From the NCBI RefSeq assembly GCF_900177515.1, contig NZ_FXAK01000007.1, forward strand, positions 62,001-126,000: a stretch of DNA of 64,000 bases. The letters run 5' to 3'. Positions 52,297 through 64,000 of this stretch are shown here, piece by piece; the first letter of the stretch is position 1, and every line of letters starts with the position of its first letter. This DNA comes from Azospirillum oryzae. GTDB lineage: Bacteria; Pseudomonadota; Alphaproteobacteria; Azospirillales; Azospirillaceae. The position numbers were made by a program, and so were the translations under genes. The notes beneath the pieces were generated by a model. It was not told the origin of the DNA. It worked only from the letters and a program-made list of their open reading frames with translations, and did no database searches.

Positions 52297-52947
52297 ATGT
52301 CCGACCTGACTCTGGTGATTGGGAACAAGACTTATTCATCCTGGTCGCTGCGCCCCTGGCTGGCGCTCAAGCAGGCCGGGCTGAGCTTCGCCGAGACCGT
52401 CATCCCCCTGCGCCAGCCCGACACCGCCGCGCGCATCGCCGAGCATTCGCCGTCGGGCCGCGTGCCGTCCCTGATCCATGACGGGCTGACCGTCTGGGAC
52501 TCGCTGGCGATCTGCGAATATGTGGCGGAACTGGCGCCCCAGGCTCACCTGTGGCCGGCGGACCGGGCGGCGCGGGCGGTGGCGCGGGCGGTGTCGGCGG
52601 AGATGCATTCCGGCTTCGTCTCCCTGCGCAGCACCATGTCGATGGACCTCAAGCGCGACCGCAAGGGCCAGGGCATGACCGAGGCGACCGCCGCCGACAT
52701 CGCCCGCATCGAGGCGCTGTGGGCCGATGCCCGCAGCCGTTTTGGCGGCCCTGCGGGTGGACCGTTCCTGTTCGGCACCTTCACCATCGCCGACGCCATG
52801 TTCGCCCCGGTGGTGACGCGGCTGGAGACCTATGGCGTCGCGGTATCGCCGGAGTCGCGCGCCTATATGGACGCGGTGCTGGACCTGCCGGCGATGCGGG
52901 AGTGGATCGCGGCGGCCAAGGCGGAGCCGTGGGAGTTCGAACCGTGA
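52297..52947 (+). CDS. glutathione S-transferase family protein
   Basis: The 216-residue protein has an N-terminal thioredoxin-like domain with the start LVIGNKTYSSWSLRPWLALK (Ser/Tyr catalytic region), HSPSGRVPSLIHDGLTVWDS and LAICEYVAELAP (glutathione-binding Pro and Ser). The all-helical C-terminal domain has GTFTIADAMFAPVVTRL. Type and substrate are not clear. It overlaps the following GNAT gene by GTGA. Confidence 0.92.
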   Translation: MSDLTLVIGNKTYSSWSLRPWLALKQAGLSFAETVIPLRQPDTAARIAEHSPSGRVPSLIHDGLTVWDSLAICEYVAELAPQAHLWPADRAARAVARAVSAEMHSGFVSLRSTMSMDLKRDRKGQGMTEATAADIARIEALWADARSRFGGPAGGPFLFGTFTIADAMFAPVVTRLETYGVAVSPESRAYMDAVLDLPAMREWIAAAKAEPWEFEP

Positions 52948-53483
52948 GGGATGCGGGCTTTACAATCAGGCCGGCCCAGCCGGAGGATGCCGAGGCGGTC
53001 GGCGAATTGCTCCGGGCCTCCTACCCGCCGCTGATGGCCGCCGGCTATCCGGCCGACGTGCTGGATCGCGCCCTGCCGGCGATGATGAAGGCCAACCCGC
53101 TGCTGCTGCGGTCGGGCACCTATCATCTGGCGGTGGCGGATGACGGCGCCGCGGAGAGCGCCATAGTCGGCTGCGGCGGCTGGACCCGCGAGCCGCCGGG
53201 GCCGCCCTGCCAGCCGGTCGACCCGACGGTCGGACACATCCGGCATTTCGCCACCCATCCCGGTTACCTGCGCCGGGGCGTCGGCACCGCCCTTCTCGGC
53301 CGCTGCATCGCAGAGGCGCGTACCGCCGGCGTCCGCCGGTTGGAGTGCCTGTCGAGCCTCGTCGCCGAGCGGTTCTATGCGTCGGCCGGCTTCCGTCCCG
53401 TCGGCCGCCGGTCGGTGATCCTGGCGCCGGGCGTGCAGTTCGACAGCATCGTCATGGCGCTGGAGCTGTCTGCAGGGGGCTGA
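52944..53483 (+). CDS. GNAT-family N-acetyltransferase
   Basis: The 179-residue protein starts at a GTG overlapping the GST stop (GTGA), so the two are coupled. GNAT features: FTIRPAQPEDAEAVGELLRA, then IRHFATHPGYLRRGVGTALLGR with the acetyl-CoA loop R-x-G-V-G-T, and ERFYASAGFRPVG. The substrate is unknown. Ends 16 bp before a strong terminator. Confidence 0.9.
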   Translation: MRDAGFTIRPAQPEDAEAVGELLRASYPPLMAAGYPADVLDRALPAMMKANPLLLRSGTYHLAVADDGAAESAIVGCGGWTREPPGPPCQPVDPTVGHIRHFATHPGYLRRGVGTALLGRCIAEARTAGVRRLECLSSLVAERFYASAGFRPVGRRSVILAPGVQFDSIVMALELSAGG

Positions 53484-53499
53484 CGCGGCGGCAAACGAG

Positions 53500-53537
53500 A
53501 AACGGCGCGCCGTCCTGCCGGATGGCGCGCCGTTTTC
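53500..53537 (+). terminator. rho-independent terminator after the GST-GNAT pair
   Basis: AAACGGCGCGCC (53500-53511) and GGCGCGCCGTTT (53524-53535) form a perfect 12-bp stem with a 12-base loop, followed by T. Confidence 0.9.
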
Positions 53538-53569
53538 GTATGCAATTCTTGAAGATCCTCGCTGCGCAT

Positions 53570-53706
53570 CCCCCTCACCCTAACCCTCTCCCCGCTTTCG
53601 GCGGACCTTTGGTCCGCCTGTCGCGTCAGCGCAAACTCCGTTTGCGCGTGAGCGGGGGGGAGAGGGGATGCTCCGCTCCTTGTGGGAGAGGGAGGGGAGA
53701 GGGCGT
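53570..53706. repeat. palindromic intergenic repeat forming a three-way cruciform
   Basis: Outer arms CTCTCCCCGCT (53586-53596) and AGCGGGG...AGAG (53651-53664) enclose two separate hairpins: GGCGGACC-TTT-GGTCCGCC (53600-53618) and GCGCAAA-CTCCG-TTTGCGC (53629-53647). The flanking pyrimidine-rich CCCTCACCCTAACCCTCTCC run resembles intergenic repeats scattered through many proteobacterial genomes. It lies in the gap before the end of gltB. Confidence 0.75.
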
Positions 53707-53709
53707 TTA

Positions 53710-58272
<4,563 letters not shown>

Positions 58273-58306
58273 GGAACGACCCTTTCACAGTCTGGACGTT
58301 GACCTG

Positions 58307-58328
58307 GGGGGCCGAAGGGAAGGCCCCC
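58307..58328 (-). promoter_or_regulatory. intercistronic hairpin between gltD and gltB
   Basis: GGGGGCC (58307-58313) and GGCCCCC (58322-58328) pair around an 8-base loop, in the 96-bp gap between gltD and gltB. It could partly terminate or protect mRNA and so set the subunit ratio. This is inference from position. Confidence 0.45.
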
Positions 58329-58368
58329 TGGGGTAGACGGTGTTCTAATAGTGGAAGGAATAAGCGCC

Positions 58369-59817
58369 TTACTCGGCGGCGACCGCCAGCTTCGGCGCGC
58401 CGACGGTCTGGGCGTAGGCGTGCATGGCGTCGGCGGCGTCGCGGCCGTCGCGGATGGCCCACACCACCAGCGAGGCGCCGCGAACGATGTCGCCGGCGGC
58501 GAAGACGCCGTCCAGGCTGGTCATCTTGGTGCGGTGGTCGACCAGCAGCGTGCCCCAGCGGGTGACGGTCAGGTCCGGCGAACCGAACATGCCCGGCAGA
58601 TCCTCCGGCTCGAAGCCCAGCGCCTTGATGACGAGGTCGGCCGGCTCGGTGAACTCGGAACCCTCGATCACCTGCGGGGTCTGGCGGCCGGTGGCGTCGG
58701 CGACACCCAGATGGATGCGGACGGCGCGGACGCCGGTCACCACGTCATCACCGGTGAAGGCCTCGGGAGCGGCCTGCCAGACGAACTCGACGCCCTCTTC
58801 CTCGGCATGCGCCACTTCGCGCTGCGAGCCGGGCATGTTCTTGCGGTCGCGGCGGTACAGGCACTTGACGGAGGTGGCGCCCTGGCGGATCGCCGTGCGC
58901 ACGCAGTCCATCGCGGTGTCGCCGCCGCCGAGAACCACCACCTTCTTGCCGGCGGCGTTCAGCGAGCCGTTCTCATACGCCTCGACCGTATCGCCCAGCC
59001 CGACCTTGTTGGAGGCGGTCAGGTAGTCCAGCGCCGGCACGATGTTCTTCAGCCCCGCGCCGGGAGCCTTGATGTCGCGGGCCTTGTAGACGCCGGTGGC
59101 GATCAGGATGGTGACGTGGCGCTCGCGCAGCTCGGCCAGCGAGGCGTCGCGGCCGACCTCGAAATTCGGATGGAAGATGACGCCGGCATCGGCCAGACGC
59201 TGGACCCGGCGGGCGACGACGTCCTTCTCCAGCTTGAAGCCGGGGATGCCGTAGACCAGCAGGCCGCCCATGCGGTCGTAGCGGTCATAGACATGGACCT
59301 CGTAGCCCTTGGCGCGCAGTTCCTCGGCGGCGGCGAGGCCGGCCGGGCCGGCGCCGATCACGCCGACCGACAGGCCCAGCTCGCGGGCCGGCTTGCGCGG
59401 CTTGACCCAGCCGTTTTCCCAGGCGGTGTCGTTGATGTACTTCTCGACCGAGCCGATGGTGACGGCGCCGTGGGTCGACTGCTCGATGACGCAGTTGCCC
59501 TCGCACAGGCGGTCCTGCGGGCAGATGCGGCCGCAGATTTCGGGGAAGTTGTTGGTGGCCTGGGAGACCTCGTAAGCCTCCTCCAGCCGGCCCTCGGCGG
59601 TCAGCTTCAGCCAGTCCGGAATGTTGTTGGAGACCGGGCAATGCACCTGGCAGAAGGGAACGCCGCACTGCGAGCAGCGGTTGGCCTGCTCGCCGGCGCG
59701 CTCGTCGCTGAAGCGGGCGTAGATCTCCGCGAAGTCCTGGCGGCGGTCGGCGGCAGACCGCTTGTCGGGCATCTTCTGCGCGGTGTGCACGAAGCCCAAC
59801 ATTTTCTGGTTCGCCAT
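58369..59817 (-). CDS. gltD: NADPH-glutamate synthase small (beta) subunit
   Basis: The 482-residue FAD and iron-sulfur protein passes electrons from NADPH to GltB. Two N-terminal 4Fe-4S sites are formed by Cys in NRCSQCGVPFCQVHCPVSNN and GRICPQDRLCEGNC. FAD- and NADPH-binding Rossmann motifs are VGVIGAGPAGLAAAEEL and VVVLGGGDTAMDC. VDHRTKMTSLDGVFAAGDIV ends the FAD part. AAGGAGC precedes the ATG. It is upstream of gltB, the reverse of the E. coli gltBD order. Confidence 0.97.
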   Translation of the reverse strand: MANQKMLGFVHTAQKMPDKRSAADRRQDFAEIYARFSDERAGEQANRCSQCGVPFCQVHCPVSNNIPDWLKLTAEGRLEEAYEVSQATNNFPEICGRICPQDRLCEGNCVIEQSTHGAVTIGSVEKYINDTAWENGWVKPRKPARELGLSVGVIGAGPAGLAAAEELRAKGYEVHVYDRYDRMGGLLVYGIPGFKLEKDVVARRVQRLADAGVIFHPNFEVGRDASLAELRERHVTILIATGVYKARDIKAPGAGLKNIVPALDYLTASNKVGLGDTVEAYENGSLNAAGKKVVVLGGGDTAMDCVRTAIRQGATSVKCLYRRDRKNMPGSQREVAHAEEEGVEFVWQAAPEAFTGDDVVTGVRAVRIHLGVADATGRQTPQVIEGSEFTEPADLVIKALGFEPEDLPGMFGSPDLTVTRWGTLLVDHRTKMTSLDGVFAAGDIVRGASLVVWAIRDGRDAADAMHAYAQTVGAPKLAVAAE

Positions 59818-60203
59818 GACATCTGCTCCTTCGCTTCGCGGCCCCGCCGTCTCTCTCGGGGGCATCGCCTTGCTGGGCCTGACCGGAGGCTGCGGCGTTG
59901 GCCTACACCGACCGGCTGGGTTGAAATCGAACGCCCGCAAAGTGGCGGACGCTCGTCATATAACGCATGAGCCGGGCCTGCGGAAGCACAAAAGCACCGA
60001 TAGGTCCGGTTTATTGACCTTTTCCTCCGCAAGGCTGGAATGCGTGGGCGTAGCAATGGGGTGTCACAAAAACGAGACAGAAAATTAGTCTCGAAACAGG
60101 ACTATCGCCCGAATAGGGGTACCGAGCCCTCGCCGTCGCCAAGCAAGGCCGTGGCCTGCTATAAGCACCGCAACATCCACCCTGCCGAAGGCTGCGTGCC
60201 GCG
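59818..60203. other. divergent region between gltD and uppP
   Basis: No gene is supported. On the minus side it carries the gltDB leader. An inverted repeat CGAGAC-N9-GTCTCG (60073-60093) lies about 260 bp before the gltD start in a locally A/T-rich patch and may be an operator. I see no sigma-54 box. On the plus side CTATAAG at 60158-60164 may be the uppP -10. Confidence 0.45.
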
Positions 60204-61004
60204 ATGATGATCGATCAATATCTGGACGCCACACTCATGGGGCTGGTGGAGGGGCTGACCGAGTTCCTGCCCGTCTCCTCGACCGGCCACCTCATCATGC
60301 TGGACGAGCTGCTGGGCTTCCAGGGACCGCCCGGCAAGGTGTTCGAGGTGGTGATCCAGCTCGGCGCCATTCTGGCGATCTGCGTGGTCTATTTCCACCG
60401 GCTGTGGCGAGTTGCCACAGGGCTGAAGGACGATCCGGGGGCGCGGCGCTTCGTCATGGCGGTGCTGATCGCCTTCCTGCCGGCGATGGTGCTGGGCGCC
60501 GGCCTGCACGGCATCATCAAGTCGGTGCTGTTCAACCCCACCGTGGTCAGCATCGCGCTGATCCTGGGCGGCATCGCCATCCTGCTGGTGGAGCGGCTGA
60601 TCCCGGTCGCCCGCTATCACCAGATCGAGAATTTCTCCGCCCCGCTGGCGCTGAAGATCGGCTTCTGCCAGTGCCTGGCGCTGGTGCCGGGCGTGTCGCG
60701 CTCGGGCGCCAGCATCCTGGGCGCGCTGCTGATGGGCGTCGACCGCAAGGCGGCGGCCGAATTCTCCTTCTTCCTGGCGGTGCCGACCATGGCCGGCGCC
60801 ACCGTCTACGACCTGTACAAGAACTGGTCGGTGATGAGCCTGGACAGCGGCCTGCTGATCCTGGTCGGCTTCGTCACCGCCTTCATCGCCGCCGCGCTGG
60901 TGGTGAAGACGCTGGTCGATTTCGTCGGCCGCTACGGCTTCACCCCCTTCGGCTGGTACCGCATCGCCATCGGCACCGGCATGCTGGCGTTCCTGTATCT
61001 GTGA
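60204..61004 (+). CDS. uppP: undecaprenyl-diphosphatase UppP (BacA)
   Basis: This 266-residue polytopic membrane enzyme (about seven to eight helices) recycles undecaprenyl pyrophosphate to the lipid carrier for cell-wall synthesis. The catalytic motif GLTEFLPVSSTGHLIML (E-x-x-x-E-type and P-V-S-S-T-G-H) and the PGVSRSGASIL motif (PGxSRSG) are both intact. The start with tandem ATGATG is retained from 60204; 60207 is equivalent. It ends at a strong hairpin. Confidence 0.95.
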   Translation: MMIDQYLDATLMGLVEGLTEFLPVSSTGHLIMLDELLGFQGPPGKVFEVVIQLGAILAICVVYFHRLWRVATGLKDDPGARRFVMAVLIAFLPAMVLGAGLHGIIKSVLFNPTVVSIALILGGIAILLVERLIPVARYHQIENFSAPLALKIGFCQCLALVPGVSRSGASILGALLMGVDRKAAAEFSFFLAVPTMAGATVYDLYKNWSVMSLDSGLLILVGFVTAFIAAALVVKTLVDFVGRYGFTPFGWYRIAIGTGMLAFLYL

Positions 61005-61362
61005 TGCCGCCGACGCCCGGCGGGGAGCTGCCGGGCGTCGGGTGTCCGGCCTTTGGGTCATACCATTCTTCCGAGCGAAGCCCGGTTCCCGGCGCCGTCG
61101 ACACGAAGCAGGCGCTTGCCGCGCCACACCCGCAATAGTGGCACGAACCGCCGGCTCATTGCAAAGGTGGGGGTAACCGCATCATGCGGCCGCAACCTAC
61201 CTGGCAAGGCTGGCTATACAGGATCGAGTCTTGCCGACCGATTGCGCTCGGAAGGGCCGGCGACGCCGACGGTATGATGCGATGCATCCGTGATCGACCG
61301 CTTGGCGATCGACCGCTTGGCTTTTCCGATTTCCCTTCCCGAACCCGGGCGGAGGTGCGGCA
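61005..61362. other. gap between uppP and the PhyH-like gene
   Basis: Apart from the uppP terminator the stretch holds no gene. CGATCGACCGCTTGG-like sequence is repeated near 61290-61320 (two copies of GATCGACCGCTTGG with 1-base shift), a short direct repeat upstream of the next gene. Confidence 0.4.
61011..61040 (+). terminator. terminator hairpin of uppP
   Basis: CGACGCCCGGC (61011-61021) and GCCGGGCGTCG (61030-61040) form a perfect 11-bp stem with loop GGGGAGCT, 6 bp after the uppP stop. The following T-run is weak. Confidence 0.7.
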
Positions 61363-62328
61363 ATGCGACCACCCACTGCGCCTGACGGCCGGACCGCGGC
61401 AATCCCGGCCGGGATGGGAGCCCGGGTCCGCAGGCTGACGACCCGCCTGAACCAGTACATCGCAACCGGCAGACGCAATCCCGTCTGGTTCGCCATGTTC
61501 ATCTTCGGTCGCTTCACCCTGGCCCGCAGGCTCGCCTGGGGCATACGGTCGCCGTCCCGGCGGCGATCCCGGACCGACCATCCCACCATCTTTCCCGCCG
61601 TCGATGTGGAGGCCGCCGTCCGGGACCTGCGCGTCGACGGCATCCATCCCGGGCTGATGCTTCCGCGGACGACGCTGGCGGAGATCCTGCGCTTCGCCGA
61701 AGCCCGCCGCTGCTACGCCAATTCCGATCCGAACCGGGCGATCAGGGTCAACCGCGGCGGGGACGTGCATTTCGACGGCCCGCCTCCCTTGATCGCCGAC
61801 TATCACGGTCAGGTCTTCGACTGTCCCGCCATCCGGCAATTGGCGACCGACGGAACCCTCACGCGCATCGCCACGGCCTATCTCCGGAGCGAACCGCAAC
61901 TGACCCGCTGCCGGTTGTGGTGGAGTTTCGTGGCCCCCGACAGTCCGGCCGAACTGCGCAACACCTTCTCCCAGGACGCCTTCCACTTCGACATCGACGA
62001 CTGGGCCTGCCTGAAATACTTCTTCTACCTGGTCGATGTCGACGACGGTGCCGGTCCGCACCGCGTCATCCGCGGCAGCCACCGCAACCGCCGCCTCCGC
62101 CACCAGTTCACCATCTTCAAGGGGCAGTCGCTGGCGTCGCTGACGAAGGTCTATCCCGCCCGCGATTTCCTGACGATCACCGGTCCGGCGGGCTTCGGCT
62201 TCGCGGAGGATCCCTTCGCTTTCCACACCGGGACCGTGGCGACGGTCCGGCCGCGGCTGATGCTGGAGGTGGAGTACGGCGTGTCGCAACTGCCGGTCGC
62301 CGGTCGCTATGGATCGCCGCAAGGCTGA
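61363..62328 (+). CDS. phytanoyl-CoA dioxygenase-like Fe(II)/2-oxoglutarate oxygenase
   Basis: The 321-residue protein has a basic N-terminus and a jelly-roll core. Iron ligands are visible as H-x-D in DAFHFDIDDW. The distal His is probably in GSHRN or FAFHTG, and the 2-oxoglutarate Arg in VRPRLMLEVEYG. This is the PhyH arrangement. GGAGGTG precedes the ATG. The substrate is unknown, and the context gives no pathway. It is convergent with the MFS gene 26 bp away. Confidence 0.82.
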   Translation: MRPPTAPDGRTAAIPAGMGARVRRLTTRLNQYIATGRRNPVWFAMFIFGRFTLARRLAWGIRSPSRRRSRTDHPTIFPAVDVEAAVRDLRVDGIHPGLMLPRTTLAEILRFAEARRCYANSDPNRAIRVNRGGDVHFDGPPPLIADYHGQVFDCPAIRQLATDGTLTRIATAYLRSEPQLTRCRLWWSFVAPDSPAELRNTFSQDAFHFDIDDWACLKYFFYLVDVDDGAGPHRVIRGSHRNRRLRHQFTIFKGQSLASLTKVYPARDFLTITGPAGFGFAEDPFAFHTGTVATVRPRLMLEVEYGVSQLPVAGRYGSPQG

Positions 62329-62354
62329 GTATCGGACGGCTCCGCGCGGCCGGA

Positions 62355-63539
62355 TCAGCGCGTTCGCGGCACCGCACGGGCCGCGGCGGCGGCCATGCCC
62401 AGCGCCAGCAGCGCGATCAGCGCGAAGGCGGTGGCGAGGCTGGTCGCCTGGGCGATGAAGCCGACCAGCGGCGGGCCGGTCAGCACGCCGGCATAGCCCA
62501 TGGTGGACACCGCGGCGACCGCATGGTCGGGATGTCCGGTCTCCACCGCGCCGGCCGTGCTGAACAGCACCGGCACCATGTTCGACAGGCCGATCCCGGT
62601 CAGCCCGAAACCGGCCATCGCCAGCAGCGGCGATCCGCCGGCCACCGTAGCCGCGGCCAGAACCAGCCCCAACCCGGACGCGGCCAGCAGCCCGCCGCCG
62701 CGCATCAGCGTCGCCCCGCCGAAGCGGTGGCGCAGCCGGTCGCCGCTGAACCGCCCCGCCGCCATGGCGGCGCTGAACACGCCGAACCCCATGCCGGCGA
62801 TCGAGGCCGGCGCGCCGAGGTCGTCGCGCAGGTGAATGGCGCTCCAGTCCAGGATGGCGCCCTCGCTCATGAAGGACAGGGCGGCCAGCAGCCCCAGCAG
62901 CAGGGTCTTGCGGTCGGGCAGCACCAGCCCGCCGCCGCCGGCATTGCGGTCGGGCAGGAAACGCCCCTGCAACGCCAGGAAAAGGACGAGCAGCCCGGCC
63001 GACACCAGACCGGCCTGTGCCGCCGCCGGCATCAGCGGCAGCAGCAGCCCGCCGAGCCCGGCGCCCGCCAGCCCGCCCAGGCTCCACATCCCGTGCAGCG
63101 ACGACATGATCGGCCGGCCGAGCCGCCGCTCCACCAGCGCGCCCTGTGCGTTCATGGCCACGTCCATGGTGCCGCCCGACGCGCCGAACAGCGTCAGCGC
63201 GATGCACAGCGTCACCACGTCCGGCACCAGCGCCGGCAGCGGCAGCAGCCCGGCGAACAGCAGGGCGGTCACCCGCGTCACCGGCGCGCTGCCGATCCGC
63301 CCCAGCAGCGGGCCGCTGGCGATCATCGCCGTCAGGGCGCCGACGGCAAGGCACAGCAGCGCCGCCCCCAGCACCGCCGGGCTGAGATCCAGCCGGTTCT
63401 TCAGCAGCGGGATCTGAGTCGCCCACACACCGAAGACGGTGCCGTTCAGGAAAAAGGCGGCGACGGTGGCCCAACGCGCGGCGGACGCCTGTTCCACCAT
63501 CCGCCCCGACACGCCCCGGATATCCTCTGCGCCCGTCAT
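62355..63539 (-). CDS. MFS transporter
   Basis: The 394-residue protein has about twelve membrane helices. The protein belongs to the YbjJ/YfcJ-like MFS group with LSPAVLGAALLCLAVGALTA, the motif-A-like SGPLLGRIGSAPVTRV between helices 2 and 3, and the mid-protein GTMDVAMNAQGALVERRLGR loop (N-x-Q-G), typical of this subgroup. The substrate is not predictable. A GTG at 63554 is an alternative start. Confidence 0.88.
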   Translation of the reverse strand: MTGAEDIRGVSGRMVEQASAARWATVAAFFLNGTVFGVWATQIPLLKNRLDLSPAVLGAALLCLAVGALTAMIASGPLLGRIGSAPVTRVTALLFAGLLPLPALVPDVVTLCIALTLFGASGGTMDVAMNAQGALVERRLGRPIMSSLHGMWSLGGLAGAGLGGLLLPLMPAAAQAGLVSAGLLVLFLALQGRFLPDRNAGGGGLVLPDRKTLLLGLLAALSFMSEGAILDWSAIHLRDDLGAPASIAGMGFGVFSAAMAAGRFSGDRLRHRFGGATLMRGGGLLAASGLGLVLAAATVAGGSPLLAMAGFGLTGIGLSNMVPVLFSTAGAVETGHPDHAVAAVSTMGYAGVLTGPPLVGFIAQATSLATAFALIALLALGMAAAAARAVPRTR

Positions 63540-63641
63540 CGCCGTTCCCGCCACAGTTGAACCGCCGACATGACGGCGCCATGCCGGGAATTCAAGCGAC
63601 GATGGGGCAGGCGTGCCATGCCGGAAACCGGCGGGAACTCT

Positions 63642-64000
63642 TCAATGCTGCCACATCCGGACGGCCGACAGCAGCAGGATCGCCGCCAGCACCGGCAGCA
63701 GCAGCCAGTCCGGCACCACGCCCAGCAGCAGCCCGCCGATGAGGGCGCCGGCCAGCGACCCGGCCGCCATCAGCATGACGAAGCCGCGTTGCCGGACCAG
63801 CAGGACCAGGCTGCGGTCGCGGGCGTAGCGGGAGAAGCCGACGACCATGGTCGGCAGGCTGACCGCCAGCGACAGGCTGCCCGCCAGCTTGAGGTCCACT
63901 CCGAACAGCAGCACCAGCGTCGGGATCAGCAGCTCGCCGCCGGCCACGCCCAGCAGCGAGGCGACGACCCCGATGGCGAAGCCGGCCAGCATCCCGGCGA
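63642..64000 (-). CDS. TauE/SafE-family sulfite/organic anion exporter, partial
   Basis: This is the C-terminal part of a membrane permease; the gene runs off the right edge, so the start is missing. LAGFAIGVVASLLGVAGGEL contains the family G-x-x-G-x-x-G-G signature, found at the beginning of a repeat. Further membrane helices and the SLAVSLPTMVVGFSRYARDR segment follow. The stop is at 63642. Proteins of this family export sulfite, sulfoacetate or related anions. Confidence 0.88.
   Translation of the reverse strand, partial: AGMLAGFAIGVVASLLGVAGGELLIPTLVLLFGVDLKLAGSLSLAVSLPTMVVGFSRYARDRSLVLLVRQRGFVMLMAAGSLAGALIGGLLLGVVPDWLLLPVLAAILLLSAVRMWQH

Noticed and set aside
58351..59970. A 539-codon frame antisense to gltD
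   Set aside because: Antisense shadow of an intact GltD with both iron-sulfur sites. No independent coding signs.

Overview
The window looks like a chromosomal segment of an Azospirillum-type alphaproteobacterium (Rhodospirillales). It is very GC-rich with strong G/C third-position bias. The glutamate synthase subunits at 53710-59817 read, from memory of the family, as close relatives of the Azospirillum brasilense GltB and GltD proteins. The neighbourhoods are also typical alphaproteobacterial ones: mucR, olsBA, chvI-chvG-hprK-PTS, bolA-dnaJ-like-cobS-cobT and aroK-aroB. I cannot assign a species. Most of the window is ordinary, densely packed housekeeping DNA with many convergent or overlapping gene ends.

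Layout. 1-7.6 kb: a NodB-like protein, a VanX-like dipeptidase, tsaB-rimI (tRNA modification and protein acetylation), a TusA-like protein, mucR, the ornithine-lipid pair olsB-olsA and a tRNA-Gly(CCC). 7.6-11.2 kb: small conserved unknowns, a long acidic protein with repeated short helices and a DUF1003 membrane protein. 11.4-22.2 kb: GTP-type PEP carboxykinase, a HugZ-like protein with a tiny lysine-rich frame coupled to it, then a co-directional block chvI-chvG-(coiled coil)-hprK-rapZ-EIIA-HPr-EI. In this block a periplasmic stress two-component system and a permease-less regulatory phosphotransferase chain sit together. 22.2-27.6 kb: cytochrome c plus SNase-like protein, an M48 protease and an adenylate cyclase. 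27.6-34.9 kb: cobaltochelatase cobS/cobT split by a small inverted-repeat element, a J-domain protein, bolA and assorted regulators. 35-44.8 kb: aroB/aroK, xerD, pterin dehydratase, a zincin, a uracil-DNA glycosylase, a sirtuin, a low-molecular-weight phosphatase and a cyclic-nucleotide-binding histidine kinase. 44.8-53.5 kb: an AraC regulator with DUF2000, an AT-rich M23 peptidase island, fliG, an M17 peptidase, a diguanylate cyclase, an AlaX-like protein, a GST and a GNAT. 53.7-64 kb: gltB/gltD, uppP, a PhyH-like oxygenase, an MFS transporter and a TauE/SafE permease cut by the right edge.

The most unusual object is at 29544-30074. It is a roughly 0.53-kb element between cobS and cobT carrying a single GxxExxY (PD-(D/E)XK-like) gene. 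Its long terminal inverted repeats are built of CACGGAT heptads spaced 9-12-9 bp, and they themselves supply the gene's start and stop codons. Other points worth checking are a RapZ whose P-loop lysine is methionine, a NodB-fold protein that has lost its metal-binding histidines, a 23-codon lysine-rich frame joined TGATG-style to hugZ, a five-bead acidic protein, an AT-rich secretion-signal-less M23 peptidase, and a GTAAGGAT octamer that recurs at gene ends, twice as inverted pairs.
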